From Daphnia pulex (Eukaryota > Arthropoda > Branchiopoda > Diplostraca > Daphniidae), in contig NC_060025.1 of assembly GCF_021134715.1 (NCBI RefSeq), forward strand, positions 1,116,001 to 1,180,000: a stretch of 64,000 nucleotides of DNA. The letters run 5' to 3'. A program made the translations under genes and the position numbers. Below, piece after piece: positions 22,402-34,955 of the stretch (its first letter is position 1; each line of letters opens with the position of its first letter). The notes under the pieces were generated by a model that ran no database searches, was not told where the DNA came from, and was given only the letters and a program-made list of their open reading frames with translations.

Positions 22402-23333
22402 CCCTACCTTTGAGCCTGGGAAATACGGCCAGGCATCCACAGTCGCTCCATCCATCCGCAGGAAAGTTGAATCCATCAGGTGGCCAGGGCGTCCTCGTGA
22501 ATACCCCCACACTCACATGGGTGTACACGAGGACATTTGAAGATGGGGGAAGAAGAGATCCGTAACTCGGACGACATCGGTAGTTTCTCCAGTGGAATGA
22601 GATGCTGTTTATCTAAATAAAAAATTACAAATGGGTTACGAAAAAATGTTTGTAGAAATAGCAAGTGAGGAAAAGTTGAAAACGAGACAGTGGGTAAACC
22701 CTAATTGTTGATAAAATGGAGAATCAAAGGTTTCCATGTAGTACACTGCATGTATGCAAGTCATGCATTTTAAAATTATCTAGCAGGTCGCAGGAATAAA
22801 AGTAATGAAAATCCTTACCCAAGGGTTGACACTGAGATTGTTGCTGACGGCAGGTCCAGAACATGCAGAACTTGCATATCTTGTTGGTATATCATGGCTG
22901 GCTCAGGCCTCAAATCTGCACATGAAGGAAAAGGTTACATCGTGCAAACATATTGCCATGCTTTGCCATGGCTTACATGATCAATGCTAGTTAGAAAACT
23001 CAGAACTCAGAAATCACAATTCACAAATTTGGAACAGGTTTTTAACTCTTCCATTTATGCTCCCATGATCATTAGATTTGTATTCTTACTTTAGTTATAT
23101 TTACCTAACAGAATGGTGTGTATTAAGCTCTTTTATAAAGAGACACGACCAGAGTTGGCATGAAGGCCACGTTTATGTAAATTTAGCTGCTGTGCTTCTT
23201 TTCGTACAGCCACTGTATTTAATCTTGAACTTCATCTCTTTGTCGAAACTGGTGAACGAAACGAAATCAGACGACACTAATATTCTAATTAGCCGTTTTT
23301 AATTTAAGCTATCGATACAATTAAAAATTGCAC
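22402..23333. repeat. Dispersed ~1 kb repeat, copy B
   Basis: Matches copy A (1876-2890) in the same orientation along its whole length, with clear divergence. It lies inside the inferred first intron of the large gene. The minus-strand frame seen in copy A is partly kept (MSSELRISS, CPRVHPCECG) but is closed by a stop near the position matching the middle of the copy A exon, so this copy is unlikely to encode that protein. The 3' edge, with gacactaatattctaattag, lies about 150 bases before a possible start codon at 23451. Confidence 0.65.
22491..22534. other. Conserved hairpin inside repeat copy B
   Basis: Same hairpin as 1968-2011: GTCCTCGTG with CACGAGGAC, and TACCCCCA (22502-22509) opposite TGGGTGTA, which leaves one mismatch. 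The AA bulge and the loop CACTCACA are identical to copy A. Confidence 0.75.
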
Positions 23334-23450
23334 AAACAATTGCAAGTGGGGCCAATATGTATCGATTTTTTACCGATATCAATTATGGAGGGAAAACAAA
23401 TGTCGTCTGCGTTGTTATTTTTGTCATTTCGTTGATTAGTTCTTACAAAA

Positions 23451-24497
23451 ATGAGACGAACTTCACGATATGATCCGAAACGAAAGGTTTTTGAAATAGC
23501 AAAGAACAGCGACAAGAAAATGTCATCAACAGGTAAATCAAACGTTATAATTTGTTGCTAAAACATTCAACACCGTAATCGAATCCATCAGTTATTGAAC
23601 ATTTCTGAATCAGCTCCCCCCTCCCGTAAACTGATTTGTGCAACTGAAAACTGATAAAATTGTTTCCCGTCGAGAAACCCATCATAGGCAAAACACCTGT
23701 TTCGTCTGATAGTTGACCAGGTCCCAGTTTGAATCTGTGTAAAGTCCATCTTGTATCTTGTGTGTGCTGTTAGGTTGTGGATTGTACACAGAATAAGATA
23801 ATGTGGGTAACGATTATAATTATGGGAGTCTTTCAAATTTCAAAAGAAATCTAATTGGCATTGATCCATTTTGGTTACAACAGAATGTGTTTGACATGAT
23901 TCCAACAAGAAAAGAGGCCATTTCTAAAACCTCCTCATTTGATGCATGAAAAACCAAGGAGAACGTTGATGACTAATTTTCTGAATTTTTGTTTGTTTTT
24001 CCCCTAATAGTTTTGGAAAATATTCGACGCCGAAATCCAAACGGTCATTTAGCGAGACTCGGCAGGACGCAATCAGGTAAGAATCTGCTTGAAAGAAAAA
24101 AACTCTCACGTTGTGTAAAAATGTCGGATAGAAAACGGTTATTCGGGCATGCGCGGAACCGGTACAGATAAATGTAGCGCAAATGTTGCAAACGTTTTGT
24201 TTCTTTCTTTCTTTTTCCTTGGCTCTCTCACGACTTTTGTCGTGTGTGTGTGTGTCGGTAATGTTTAGTGAAAACTTTTCTTTTTTTCTCATCATTGCAG
24301 GTAAAAAGACAAAGGAAAGGAGGAGAGAAAAGAGGCAGACCAGGAGGCTCCTGCCCACTTATCGTGAATTCCGCCCGACTCCCGGGAGCAGACAAACCAA
24401 CAGACAGACAGCCGACGAGCACAGACGAGAGAGAGAGCGCAATGAGGCTCTTCTGGCAGATCATCGTCTTGTCAGCTGTTCTTCTCGAAGCCGGTGA
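23451..24497 (+). CDS. Possible small basic protein or alternative 5' exons
   Basis: Three segments join in frame through good splice sites. 23451-23532 starts MRRTSRYDPKRKVFEIAKNS and ends ACAG then GTAAATC. 24011-24076 reads VLENIRRRNPNGHLARLGRT. The exon beginning at 24301 is then read in a different frame from the large gene and stops at 24495-24497. The product would be a 114-residue, strongly basic protein that overlaps the signal-peptide codons of the large gene in another frame. If the 24493 donor is used instead, the frame meets a stop at once in the next exon. I recognise no family. It may be a separate small gene or an alternative leader for the large gene, or chance. Confidence 0.25.
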
Positions 24498-27400
24498 GTC
24501 GCGATCTATCGACATCTTCTTCTTTTTGTTCCATCTGCGGCGATTTCTAAATGAACGGGCCAGGGTGTCCAGTTTCACCGTCGTGACCGAGTTGAAAAGG
24601 AAAAAGAATTCCGAAATATGAATGCGGGATGACGGCGCGTGATTTGATGGAAAAGCGAAAAAATCAACATGGTCCGTAAAACACCGATCATCCTCCGTTG
24701 GGGTGTGTCTATCCTTTTAACTGCCGTTCGTTCGTTCGTTCGGGAAAAACTTTCTCCTACCACCGTACATATAGGTCCCAGCCCACTCTAGTCTCTCGTT
24801 GAAGATACTACAAACTCTCATCACTTTCGCCCAGGATCTTTTCGTGCAAACCGCTCAAAAGAGTTCTTCTTCTTCTTGACTCCGATCTTAATATTGCGCA
24901 ATAACTAATAACAGAATAGGAAGGGGGGGGGAGTGAAGTGAAAGCGACGATTCCGTTTCGGGCCGTTTGTCAAAATCAAGTGCGAATCAGCTATAGTAGG
25001 AGTAGACTACTTAACTGTATGTACAGCTACAAAGCTACTTTGTTGGGGGGGCTATACACACTCGACAATGAACATAACAATCACGACTCTTTTAATGTAC
25101 ACATAACATGTGCACGTAGAGGCAGCAATCATCGGTTTTGTGCGCAGATTAAGTCGTGACTCGACCATCGCCAGTCTTTTTATTGTAATACGGGGATGAA
25201 AAATGAGTCGGCCCATTCTATCCGACAATAGATTTATACAGGTAGAAACATCTTCCGGCCCCCCTCCCGAGAGAGATGGTCTAATCACGCTCCATGTTGA
25301 ATGGGACGTCCCCTTCAATCTCACATTTTTCATCAAAGAAAAAGCGCGGAGAAAAGAAAAAGGAAAATTTTTGAATTAGATTAACTTTCCCGCTTTCCCG
25401 GTAGAAAATCGACCAGTTCGTGACACACGACCTTTTTGACTCTCGTCTTAACGGCGCGGTTTGCACGTTAAACGATGTTTTTCTCAAAATACTTTCGCCG
25501 CAGAAAATATAAACGAGAGGCCACTTATTCATTGTCACCCCCAACGCTCTACCAAGAGGTACAGACGAGAGCAGCTTTCCAGCACGAACGAAAGTGAGTC
25601 CGCTCAAAATCGGGAGGAGAATCTTCCAACTGGATTCGATTAGAAATCGCGCCACCTTCGTCAGTTAGAAAGTCCCAACCGAAAGAACAAGCCAATCTGC
25701 TGGCTGTCAAGCAGGGTCGTCGGCAAGAGGTCGGCATGATTTGCGAGCGATTTCATTGACACACACAACCACCACCAGCAGTTTTCCCGCATACACAACA
25801 ACAAACACTTGCCATGCATCTTTCCCGTGAGAAAAATTCCAATCATTGCATTGCCTAATTTGGATGGCAGGCTTATTCACTCTCTCCGTTTTCTCTTGTA
25901 GAAGAGTCCAGTCCCGCACCAAAGAGTTTAAAACACATAAAAATAACACAATGTCATGTCTTCTTCTTTTCAAATTTAATTTATGGCTAGAGTATATACA
26001 TACCCTACCATCTCTATACCAGGCCAGTTTCCTTTTTTTTTCTGTTTAATATCCCAGTCATGAAAAAGAAACACGCACAATTTTGTTTGTTGTTTTGTTT
26101 CTCTTTTCTGACTGGATTTCGAATTTCGCGCTCCGAGGAAATTGCATTCCCCCCCCATAGTAGTGGCGTTTTCTCTTCGTAACCAGCGAATTTTTTTGAA
26201 TAGACGGACGTGTGAGCACTGAGTGGACCAAAGGGGGAAATGGCAGTGTATAACTTTCTCCTGTTGTTGTTGTTGTTGAGGAGGGGGGTCAAGAGACACA
26301 CCTATTCGTGACCTGGAGCACACAGCACAATGGCGGGTCCCCCGTGTCGTTTTTCCCTTTTCTTTCCTTTTCTTCAAAGATGTTGCATCATCATCAAAAC
26401 GAAGCGGACAATAAATAGGAGTCGGTAACCACCAACAACAACAACAACACGCATGTCGTTTTTCTTTCACGTGACTGGGCACAAATCATCAGCGATGCAA
26501 AATAGCGAAACTAAATTTTGTTTGGGGGGGGGTTTTAAATGTTTAAATAATAAAAAGGAGAAAATCCAACGTAATAATCGAACATGTTTAATAAACGGCA
26601 GGTAAGGAGCGGGCGCTAGCGGCTTCCAATGCGGCAATCGTCAACGACAATGGCTCGGCCGGCCGTCAAGTCGCGCCCACCAGCACCAAGACCGTCTACG
26701 GCTTCCTCGATTTCACCACCATCGTCAGCGACACGATGATGATCTTCAAGCCCAGCAAATCTGGAGGTAATTAACTTCAATTTTGATTTATTACGATTCA
26801 TTCATTTTTCCCACCCTCGTCCAGGTAACAAGGCCAGGAACGCTTTTGCATCTCCACGGACGGCTTCCGTCGTTCTCAACAAGTTCAACAAACCAGGACC
26901 CGTGAACGGCCATCGAGCCAAAGTGGAGGCCAGCCAGCCCGTCGCCCTGGAATCGTCGGCCACTGTCCAGTTGAGCGAGGAGAGGGACGACGATGAGCAA
27001 TCGCGCGGTAGGAGCGGCAACGGGCGGTTCAAGCCGTCCAGACCGCGCCAGACGACCACCCCATCCAACATCCACATCGAGGGTAGTTTGGTCAACTTCG
27101 AGGATCCTTCCGGCAGCAGCCAATCGACTCCGCGCGGGAAGGCCGCCCTGACGGAGCGGCTGAAAGTGCCACGCCGGCAGACCATTTCCCTGGAAGGCAA
27201 AGGTCCCGATCCGGTTGTTCCGTCCTATTCGGTCATCAAGAGCCACGTCGACGTTAGTTCCAGGGTCGACATTCACATCGGTGGATTGCCCAAGGTAAAA
27301 CTAAATAAATTTTCTTCAAATTCAGTCAGTGAAAGTTTCGAATAATTCAATTAATTACATAGCCACTCCACGGTCCCTTAGGGTCTGAATTTGTTTATTC

Positions 27401-30400
27401 CAGTCGATTGAATTTGATTAATTTACGAGAGTTTTGAAATTGTTCGAAAGAATCTAGTAACCCGAATTCGATTATTTCACTTTACTGGAACAGTCGTCAA
27501 AAATCGATTCGGAATTTCCCCCCACCCACTTCGAACGGGTGACACCATTCCGACCGAAACAAAACGATGGCACCCACACACGGAGTTGCAAACAATTTTC
27601 TAGACTATACGATCCAATTTCCAAAATAGACGATCGGTTACGCTACTTGGGAAAAAAACTGGAACGAAAATTGGCCCTGTGTAAAAGTCTCATTGGGTGA
27701 AATTCCTTTTTATTTTTTGAAACTATTCCGCGTTTCCCGCCCCGGTAATTTTTATGACGGATTACACATCAACCCAATTTTGGGGGCCCGTCCCTTTTAT
27801 TTTATTTTCAAATTTTATTGGATGACAGCTGCACACTTTTGTCACGGACAATAGAGCACGAACGATAGGCCTCTCTTTTCACTCCGCCCGGCGTTGATGA
27901 CTTGTACACACTTCAGGCGGATAACAATTTAAAAAGAAAAAGAAAGGCGGAATTGTTTTTTTTTTTTTCATATTACGACGACTCTGTTTCTCTTTTCTGC
28001 GCTATTTGGTTGTTCCTTTGCGGGTTTTATAATATCAGTCCCCCCGGTAGGGGAAACGCGCCATATAAAAGACGAAGGCGTTTGCGGATGTCGACGGAAT
28101 CCTTTCCCTTTTTTTTTCCGCCAAAAACCTTGGCCTTTTTTGTTGGTCCCCGGGGGTCGCAGTTTCGTTTGCGTGAGCATCCGCACACACACACTTTCTA
28201 CGCGCAGTGCTTTACCCATTTTGAACTTCCCGCCTAATCATTTCTCAGATGTAACAAGGAGGGAAATCGTTCCGGTTGGGTGAACTCAACGTCATCCGGA
28301 TTGACAGAGAACATTGTCAGTACAGAAAGACGGAATGAACAAATGGGAGCGTGACTTTCGCTCTTATCTCTCGGGGGTTGTCGTGAGGATGTCGTCAAAG
28401 TCGTGAGTCGCTTGTCGACTTGACGACATAATTATTCACGATTCTCTCCTGCATAATGCGCCATTGACTAGACGTCGTTTATTCAAATTTTCTTTTGTCG
28501 TTTCTTTTTCTTTTTGGGGTTTTGGCGGTTCAGCAGGTGAGTGGATCTTCAGCCGGAAGCAGGTTCCTACCCAAACAGGTGGAAGTTCGCATGGAAGTGA
28601 ATTTATCTCCGCCGACCAAGAAATCCGCAACGACTACAACGGCCGCCTCACTGCCGGCCGGACAGAGTTTGGTGTCCAAAACGGTCGGGACCCGCATCCA
28701 GAACGGAATGACGACCATCCACGAGACGTCGGTCATCGGGACGACCATCGACGGCCAGTACGCCCATTTCGTGCAGAGCACTTCGACCGTGTTCCAGGAA
28801 CCGACGGCCACCGTCGACGCTCTGCCTCCGGGTCGATCCGGAAGCGTTGAAGTCGTTACCGATAAAGCGATGACGGTGTCGGTTGCCAAACCCAAAATCA
28901 CCAAGCCCGGAAGCGGTCCGTCCAAACCGATGACGGAAGCCGAAGACAAGGCTCATTTCGCATCGCTTCCGTCGCTGGAATCCCTCTTTGAATCTGTCAG
29001 CGGTCCGGTCACAACCAAACCGGAAGAGGAGCTCCCCAAAGCGGAACCGCAAGTTTCCAGACAGAATATTCCGACCGTATCCATCCAGGAGGAAGTGACT
29101 CCGCCAGCCGTCCAGCACAAATCCCATTCGTCTCCGCCGGTGGTGCCCAGACCTTCCAACTCGCTCAACTTGGAGAGACGGGCCGGATTGGCTTCGTCGC
29201 CCAGACTACGTGACGCAACCCCACGACCTCAGCGTCCGGATGAGCAGCGCTGGCGCTACAGTCCCACCCCCAAACCCAAAGTGGCCATCCAGAGAACATC
29301 CAACGCATCCGGATCGCGCTTCCGGGAAAGATTAGCCAATCCGGGCTCCAACAGCCAGCCGTCGAGGGACAGCGAAGCGGAAGAGCTTTCCAGCTCCGTC
29401 AGCCAAAATTACCAGGAGCCGGAATCGCCCGATCCGACGGAAGTGATCACCCTCCGCGTTCAGAGCGTGACGCCGGAAGGCTACAGCAACCTCTACTACG
29501 AAATTGCCACCATCAAATCACCGTACATTATGCGGCTGGGCGCCGTCCGGAACACTCGCTTCGTGACCCTGACCCGGAGTTACACCCGACTCATCACGCC
29601 GACGCCACCTCCGGCTTCCGTCGCCACCCTCATGGACGACAGCGACTACAGTTTGCCGGAATACGAGCCGGAAGCCCTGCTGGAGCCCAGCCAACCTCTG
29701 CCGGATCCGGAGAACATCCTGGCGACGACGACCCCCTACGAACAAATCTTGAAGGAATCCAGCGACACGGCCACTTTGCCGGCCATCATCGTGGCGGCCA
29801 CCGAAGTGACAAACGACTACACAATGCAGACCGTGACGGAAACGTTCAGCACGACTGAGTTGATGTTAAAGACGTCCATTTTGCCGTACCAGCGGGCCGG
29901 CACGACGTCCCACATGACGCTGACACAGTCGTACTACATCACCCGAGTCGTTGTGGCCGTCAAAACCGTTCCGCCGGAAGATCTCTACCAGTTCATCCCC
30001 AGCAAGAAGCTAACGGACATCAGCACCAATTTGCAGGAGGCCGGCTCCGAGCACAACGTTCGACTCTTGCCCGGCGAGCTGGAATTCAGCGAAAACGACG
30101 AGTACTCGGATCAGGAGGACGACGGCCACCGCAACGAAAAGCGCGTTCCGGCCCCGCAAGACTATCCAACCGATTCGGATCTGTCCAGCATCGGCCAGGA
30201 ATTTGACCTGTCTTCGGTGGACCGGCCGTCGGCGCAAGTTGATTTGGAACCCAGTTTGGTTGATCCAGCTGGCGAGTTGACGACCAGGGCCGGCACTCCT
30301 CCTCTGCCCAACAGCTTCCAGCAGCTGGAACCCTCCATCAATGTGCCACAGCAATTCCCCACCGGCCAAGAGACGCCCATGCTGTCGCCGGAACAGTTGC

Positions 30401-30930
30401 AACAGCTGGCCCTGTTCCGCTACATGAATCCGTACGCAGCGGCCGGCCTGCCGTTCGGCTATCCCGGTCTGCCAGGCTACGGAGGCGCCAACGGCGGTGG
30501 GCAACCTCAGGTGATAACCACAAGCAAACCAGTGGTGCGGACGCTGGACGTCATCCGGACGGAAACGGTGCCCATCTGGAACGGAGTGACGACGATTTAC
30601 AGCACCATTACGCGGACGAAAGGGACGACGGTGGTGACGGAAACCGAGTACGGGACGCAGACGATCGCAGCGCCACTCAACCCGCTCTTTCCTGGCCAGC
30701 AGTACACGATCGTGAGCAGTCCGGTCGTGACGGAAGTGACCACCACCAGCACTGAGCTCCGCATTTACCGCATCATCTTCCGGGCTCAGACCACCTACAC
30801 CACCGTGACTTCCACCACCGTATTCCCGACCATGGTCACCACTTATGTGTCCAGCACCGTGGCCATCCAGCCGACCGCATTCCCAGCTGGATTATTTCCC
30901 GGATCCTATCCATACGCCGCCTTCGGTTAA
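24442..30930 (+). CDS. Large secreted Ser/Thr/Pro-rich protein, about 1026 residues
   Basis: Coding exons are 24442-24493, 26602-26766, 26825-27294 and 28537-30930. Phases 1, 1 and 0 all close, and an untranslated leader exon probably lies near 17.1-17.3 kb. The start is supported by a signal peptide (MRLFWQIIVLSAVLLEAG). The body alternates Pro/Ser/Glu-rich linkers with Thr/Tyr-rich segments that look like extracellular beta-strand repeats. One segment has a TVYGFLDFTT motif (exon 2), another a GMTTIHETSVIGTTIDGQYA block, and a C-terminal part is dense in TT, VTT and TVT. A dibasic NEKR site near 30,135-30,146 could be a proprotein cleavage site. The pattern recalls arthropod proteins with the DUF4758-type repeat, but that is from memory and tentative. 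The function is unknown; an apical matrix or cuticle role is a guess. Converges with the gene at 32089-34955. Confidence 0.85.
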
Positions 30931-32088
30931 TACCACACCAACACCGAAATCAGAGAAACAATTTTTTAAAAAAATAATTATGAAATAGCTTATACAATGA
31001 TGGAATAAGTGTCTTGGCATATTCAAATCGAGACCAACTTTAATAACTCACCTTCCGTGTACGTGTGTCTAATTTTCTCGACCATTTTTTTAACCAGCCA
31101 TCATCCTCCTATAAAAATGAATTTTGATGTAATCCTGCCCCCCCCCCATCCCCTCCTTTTTTTGAAAATGAGCGTGAGCGTTTCTCGAGTGTGTACATAT
31201 TATAATGTCAAGTCTTGTGTTTTGTGAAAAAAATTATACCGATGTCTTCCACATGGATACACACCTGGAATCCCCCCTAATTCTTTTCTCCACCCACCAC
31301 CCCCAGTACCGACTTGCATGTTGATTCCAGGTTGCGTGATTATATCTCTCTTTTTGAAATGGCGCCGTTATTTCTTTTCTTTTCCTTTAGCTAAAACTTT
31401 CTCCTCCTTTTTCTCTATTTAACTTCTGGAAGACGAGGGACTTTTTTTTTGATCAGTTTTGATGACAAAATGAAAGAGAAAAAGAGAGGGAGGAGAGCAG
31501 CTGTCAAGCGTGCATCTAAATAAAAAAAAAAGGGACGATTCAATATCTGTAGGCAATCATTCTTTCTATACACCCTCTCTCTCCCGACAAAATACAGTAT
31601 TTTCAAAAAGAAAAAGCGCGCTGGTCGCCCGCGTCGCCATTTTTAACTGAAACGCCGAAAAAGAAATATATCATAAAAAAACAGTTATACAGGTAGTAGT
31701 TTTGAGAATTTAGATGAGCTTTAAAAATTGAAAAAAAAAAACATATCTCTTAGTTTGTGTGTAACTTTCTAAACATTTTCCTATCAATTCCCATACCCCC
31801 CATCTTTTTCTACATCTCCTCTTTCAAACACCAAATTTTACTATTCGCCCAATTTGCCTGGATTCAGAGATGACATAAATACAATCAATCGGTTATTAAC
31901 TTGAAGGCGGTTTTCATTTCAACAGAAACACAAAAGACAATTTTTATAATAAGAACACGGAACTTATATAATAAAAAATTAATATCAATTTAAAGAATGA
32001 ATAATATCAATAAGATTAGTTGAATGAATTGGGCTGATGGGGAAAAAATCACATACCTTTTTGAGCGGAATAATATGATTCAATTTTA
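30931..32088. other. Spacer between converging genes
   Basis: Holds the 3' untranslated region of the large plus-strand gene (a candidate AATAAA is at 31519-31524) and that of the minus-strand tetraspanin-like gene. AT-rich, with several A and T runs. No gene was seen. Confidence 0.45.
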
Positions 32089-34955
32089 TCACGAGATTAT
32101 GTTGACGATGGGACGCTGACCGGGGCCGGTGAAAACGGGCGGGTACATATTTTGCATGGGCATCATCATGGACGGTGGGTAAGGTAAATGATGACCCGCC
32201 CCCATACCTCCGTATCCTCCGTATCCTCCTCCGCCGCAGCACGGCATGGGCATGGGATTGGTGTACGGATTGTTGTACATGCTGTTGCCGGACGCAAACT
32301 GGAAATCGGATCTACCCGAGCGCATCATCCGGCGAAGTTTCTTGTCTGATGCAATTCCATCGTATTTTATAAAATCAAATAGAATTAAGAGGAAACGTCA
32401 AGTTGACGATAAAAATTTACACAATACCTGGATCAGATTCGGTCCTATTGTCCATCAAATTGCAAGCCAGCGTGATGGAACCAATCTGTAAGTAACGACC
32501 ACTTGTAATAAAATAACGCCATCGAAGTGAAAGTGCGGAATTGTAATACCTGCAGTACAACCGAGACGCACAAGAATGAGCCGGTGATGACGAGCAACAT
32601 TGGCTGGACACAAAAGTAAGCCAACTCGCAGAGAAGTTTCAAATCGCGATCAAAGTTTTTGTTCTTGTTGCGATTGCTGGCCTTGTCGTGGGCGAAGAAA
32701 ATGAAAGCGGACGTCGCCATTTCCGCCATGATGACCAACACCAATGCAGCGACGCTCTGAAATTTCCAGGGAAAAAACAAAGTCAATTAGAACAAGTCGA
32801 AACAAAAAAAAGATTTCTCTCTTCATACGAATTTCAGGCAGCCGTCGATGCGAAATAGGCCACCGCAAATGCCCACTAATGAAGAGAAGAAGATAAGTAG
32901 GCCGGCGGCCGTGCAGACGTAGAGGCTCGTCTGTACCAGGAAAAAGACCTGCTCAAAGTAGACCGGAATGTGGTCAGCTGTCAAAGTGTCACTCGAACTG
33001 ACGGCCGGAGCAACGGTCGTCGCCGAAGCCCTCCTATTGCGCAGTGGACGGGCAGAGAGATCTCGCCGGCCGACCAATTTGTTGATGATATCCGTCAGGT
33101 CGATGAAGCCCACTGGACTTTTCGTCGCGGTGGTCATCAAAGTGGTTGCGGCTTTATGTGTCGTAGTTGACGGAGACCGACTGCTGGATGCCGTGGTTGT
33201 TTGAACCGGAGTAGTGGGCATAACCGTCGTCGTTGAAGCAGTTGTCGCTTCCGTCGATGGAGAGGATATCAACGTTGTTGTTGGAGGTTGTGTTGTTGTG
33301 GCGGTTACACTCTGATGAATCACCGGGGTCGTTGACGGAGTAAATACTGGGGTAGTAGATGGATCCAGCGAAGTAGTTGCAGTAGTAGTAGTTTCAGGTG
33401 TTGACGTTGAATGAACAACCACAGGGATTTCTGTCGAAGATGTTGTCACAGTTGTTGAAGACGTCGTAGATGTTTCCGGCGTAGGAGTTGTTACAGATCT
33501 AGTTGATGTTGTTGTAGATTTCGTGACAGGTGTTGTTGTTGTAGATATTGTGGTCGGCGTGGAAGTTGTTGGCCATTCAGTGGTAGAAGTTGTAACAATT
33601 CCAGTTGACTTTTCTGTTGGCGCTGTGGTTGTAGTTGTTGGGGAAGTTCCGACCAAAGTTTGAGAGGATACGGAAGATAGTCCATCGATTGTTGGTGTTG
33701 AAGAGATGGACGGGTTGGCCGTTGAAGAAGTAGACAAAAGGACAGATACAAGACCTACGGTTGACTTGATTGCAGTAGTCGGCGTCGAAGTAGTGTTTGT
33801 TTGCAGCGTAGGTTGTTGGCCAAAGGTTGCTGGAATGGACTCACTAGAGCGGCTAGATGTCAATGTTGTTGCTGCCATTGTCCACGACGTTTGGGTGTTG
33901 GAGAAGTTAAATTCCGCAATGGGTAACTGCGTTACAAAATTAATCGTGTTATTTAATCGCTTAATGATTTGGCTAATAGTTAAATTTACTCACTTTCTTG
34001 AAGGATTGGGCTATTCTCAATTCATTTTCAAGTTCAGCTATTCGATCCTTCAGTAGCTGCCCGAAGTTAACCATTTCATCGGAATTATTTTTGATTGGAG
34101 ACGAAGTTACTAAGCTCAAACTGCTAGGCCTACTGGTGCTCGTAGATGTCTTCGCCATGGTCGAACCAATTGTAGGCGTAGTTGTCGTCGTTTGAGACAA
34201 GGTTACTGGTTTCGTGACATCCAAGGTGCCGAAAGAAATTGTTAGGGTTGGAACCTCATCAGCTGTGCTGAAATTGTCCACCAAGGTAACCGGAAACGGA
34301 GGAATTTGTGGATTACGTGAGGTGCCATTTTTGGGACCAACCTGTATAATTTGACAGAATGAGGAAGGATAGAAAAGCATTAGAACTCAAAGTTCTGATT
34401 AGCATAACAATTCGTTCTTACATATCGACTAACCCGGGGTCGTCCTTTTTTCGTAGTCCGGGTCGTGTTGTTGTTGTTTTTGGAGATGGTCACGGATGGC
34501 AACGAGGTGACGGGCTCTGCTGTTGGTAGTGTCAAATTAGATTCCTGAATGGCAGCAACGATCACCTCATAAGTTTCAGGCATCAGTTTAACTTGATACA
34601 GACACAATACTGAACACGTCAGACCAAGTAGCTGCAAAATACAATACACAACAGAAATAGTTCATACCCAGCACGAACACAAAACACTTTTAACTAACAG
34701 AAGCACAATCATGTGGGGAATAAGAGTGTAAACAAGACACAGGTGATGTAGAAACTTACGAGAATTTACGTTCTTACTAAAAATAAAACAAATGATTTCG
34801 ACATTGACACTCACCAGCACTGTGACATTGATGGCGAAAAGTAAAATCCGTTTGGCAGCCGAACCAGCACCGAATGTCACTCCAATCGTGGCAGTCATGG
34901 CTAAACACAATGCCCACACGTTGGACCGTGAAGTATTCTTAACGGTCTCTATCAA
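32089..34955 (-). CDS. Four-TM tetraspanin-like protein with mucin-like loop
   Basis: Seven exons (descending): 34955-34815, 34631-34422, 34341-33994, 33926-32829, 32756-32550, 32485-32428 and 32345-32089. All phases close, giving about 772 residues. The first membrane segment is at about 37-60, after Lys-Arg and a short N-terminal tail, as in tetraspanins. A huge extracellular loop follows (about 61-560): a short coiled-coil-like patch (KDRIAELENELRIAQSFKK) and then about 270 residues of almost pure Thr/Ser/Pro/Val, certainly mucin-like. The second membrane segment (about 563-586) ends GICGG, followed by a short loop with a Cys and a third segment (about 600-621) with an internal Glu. The fourth (about 646-675) leads to a Gly/Tyr/Pro/Met-rich cytoplasmic tail. 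The second extracellular loop is only about 25 residues and has no CCG motif, so it is not a standard tetraspanin. Claudin-like or MARVEL-like folds are alternatives. Confidence 0.8.

Larger units (their letters stand above)
17297..24300 (+). other. Inferred 7 kb first intron of the large secreted-protein gene
   Basis: Bounded by GTAAGTG at 17297 and a pyrimidine-rich tract ending GCAG at 24300. It is much larger than the other introns in the window. It contains dispersed repeat copy B (22402-23333), many (CT)n/(GA)n runs (for example 18320-18340, 18755-18790, 20250-20295) and, near its 3' end, possible alternative exons at 23451-23532 and 24011-24076. No independent gene is clearly supported inside it. 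Confidence 0.5.

Noticed and set aside
26791-30504. Minus-strand frames of 130-165 codons opposite the large secreted gene
   Set aside because: GC-rich coding sequence suppresses stops on the other strand. No signal, domain or splice logic is present.
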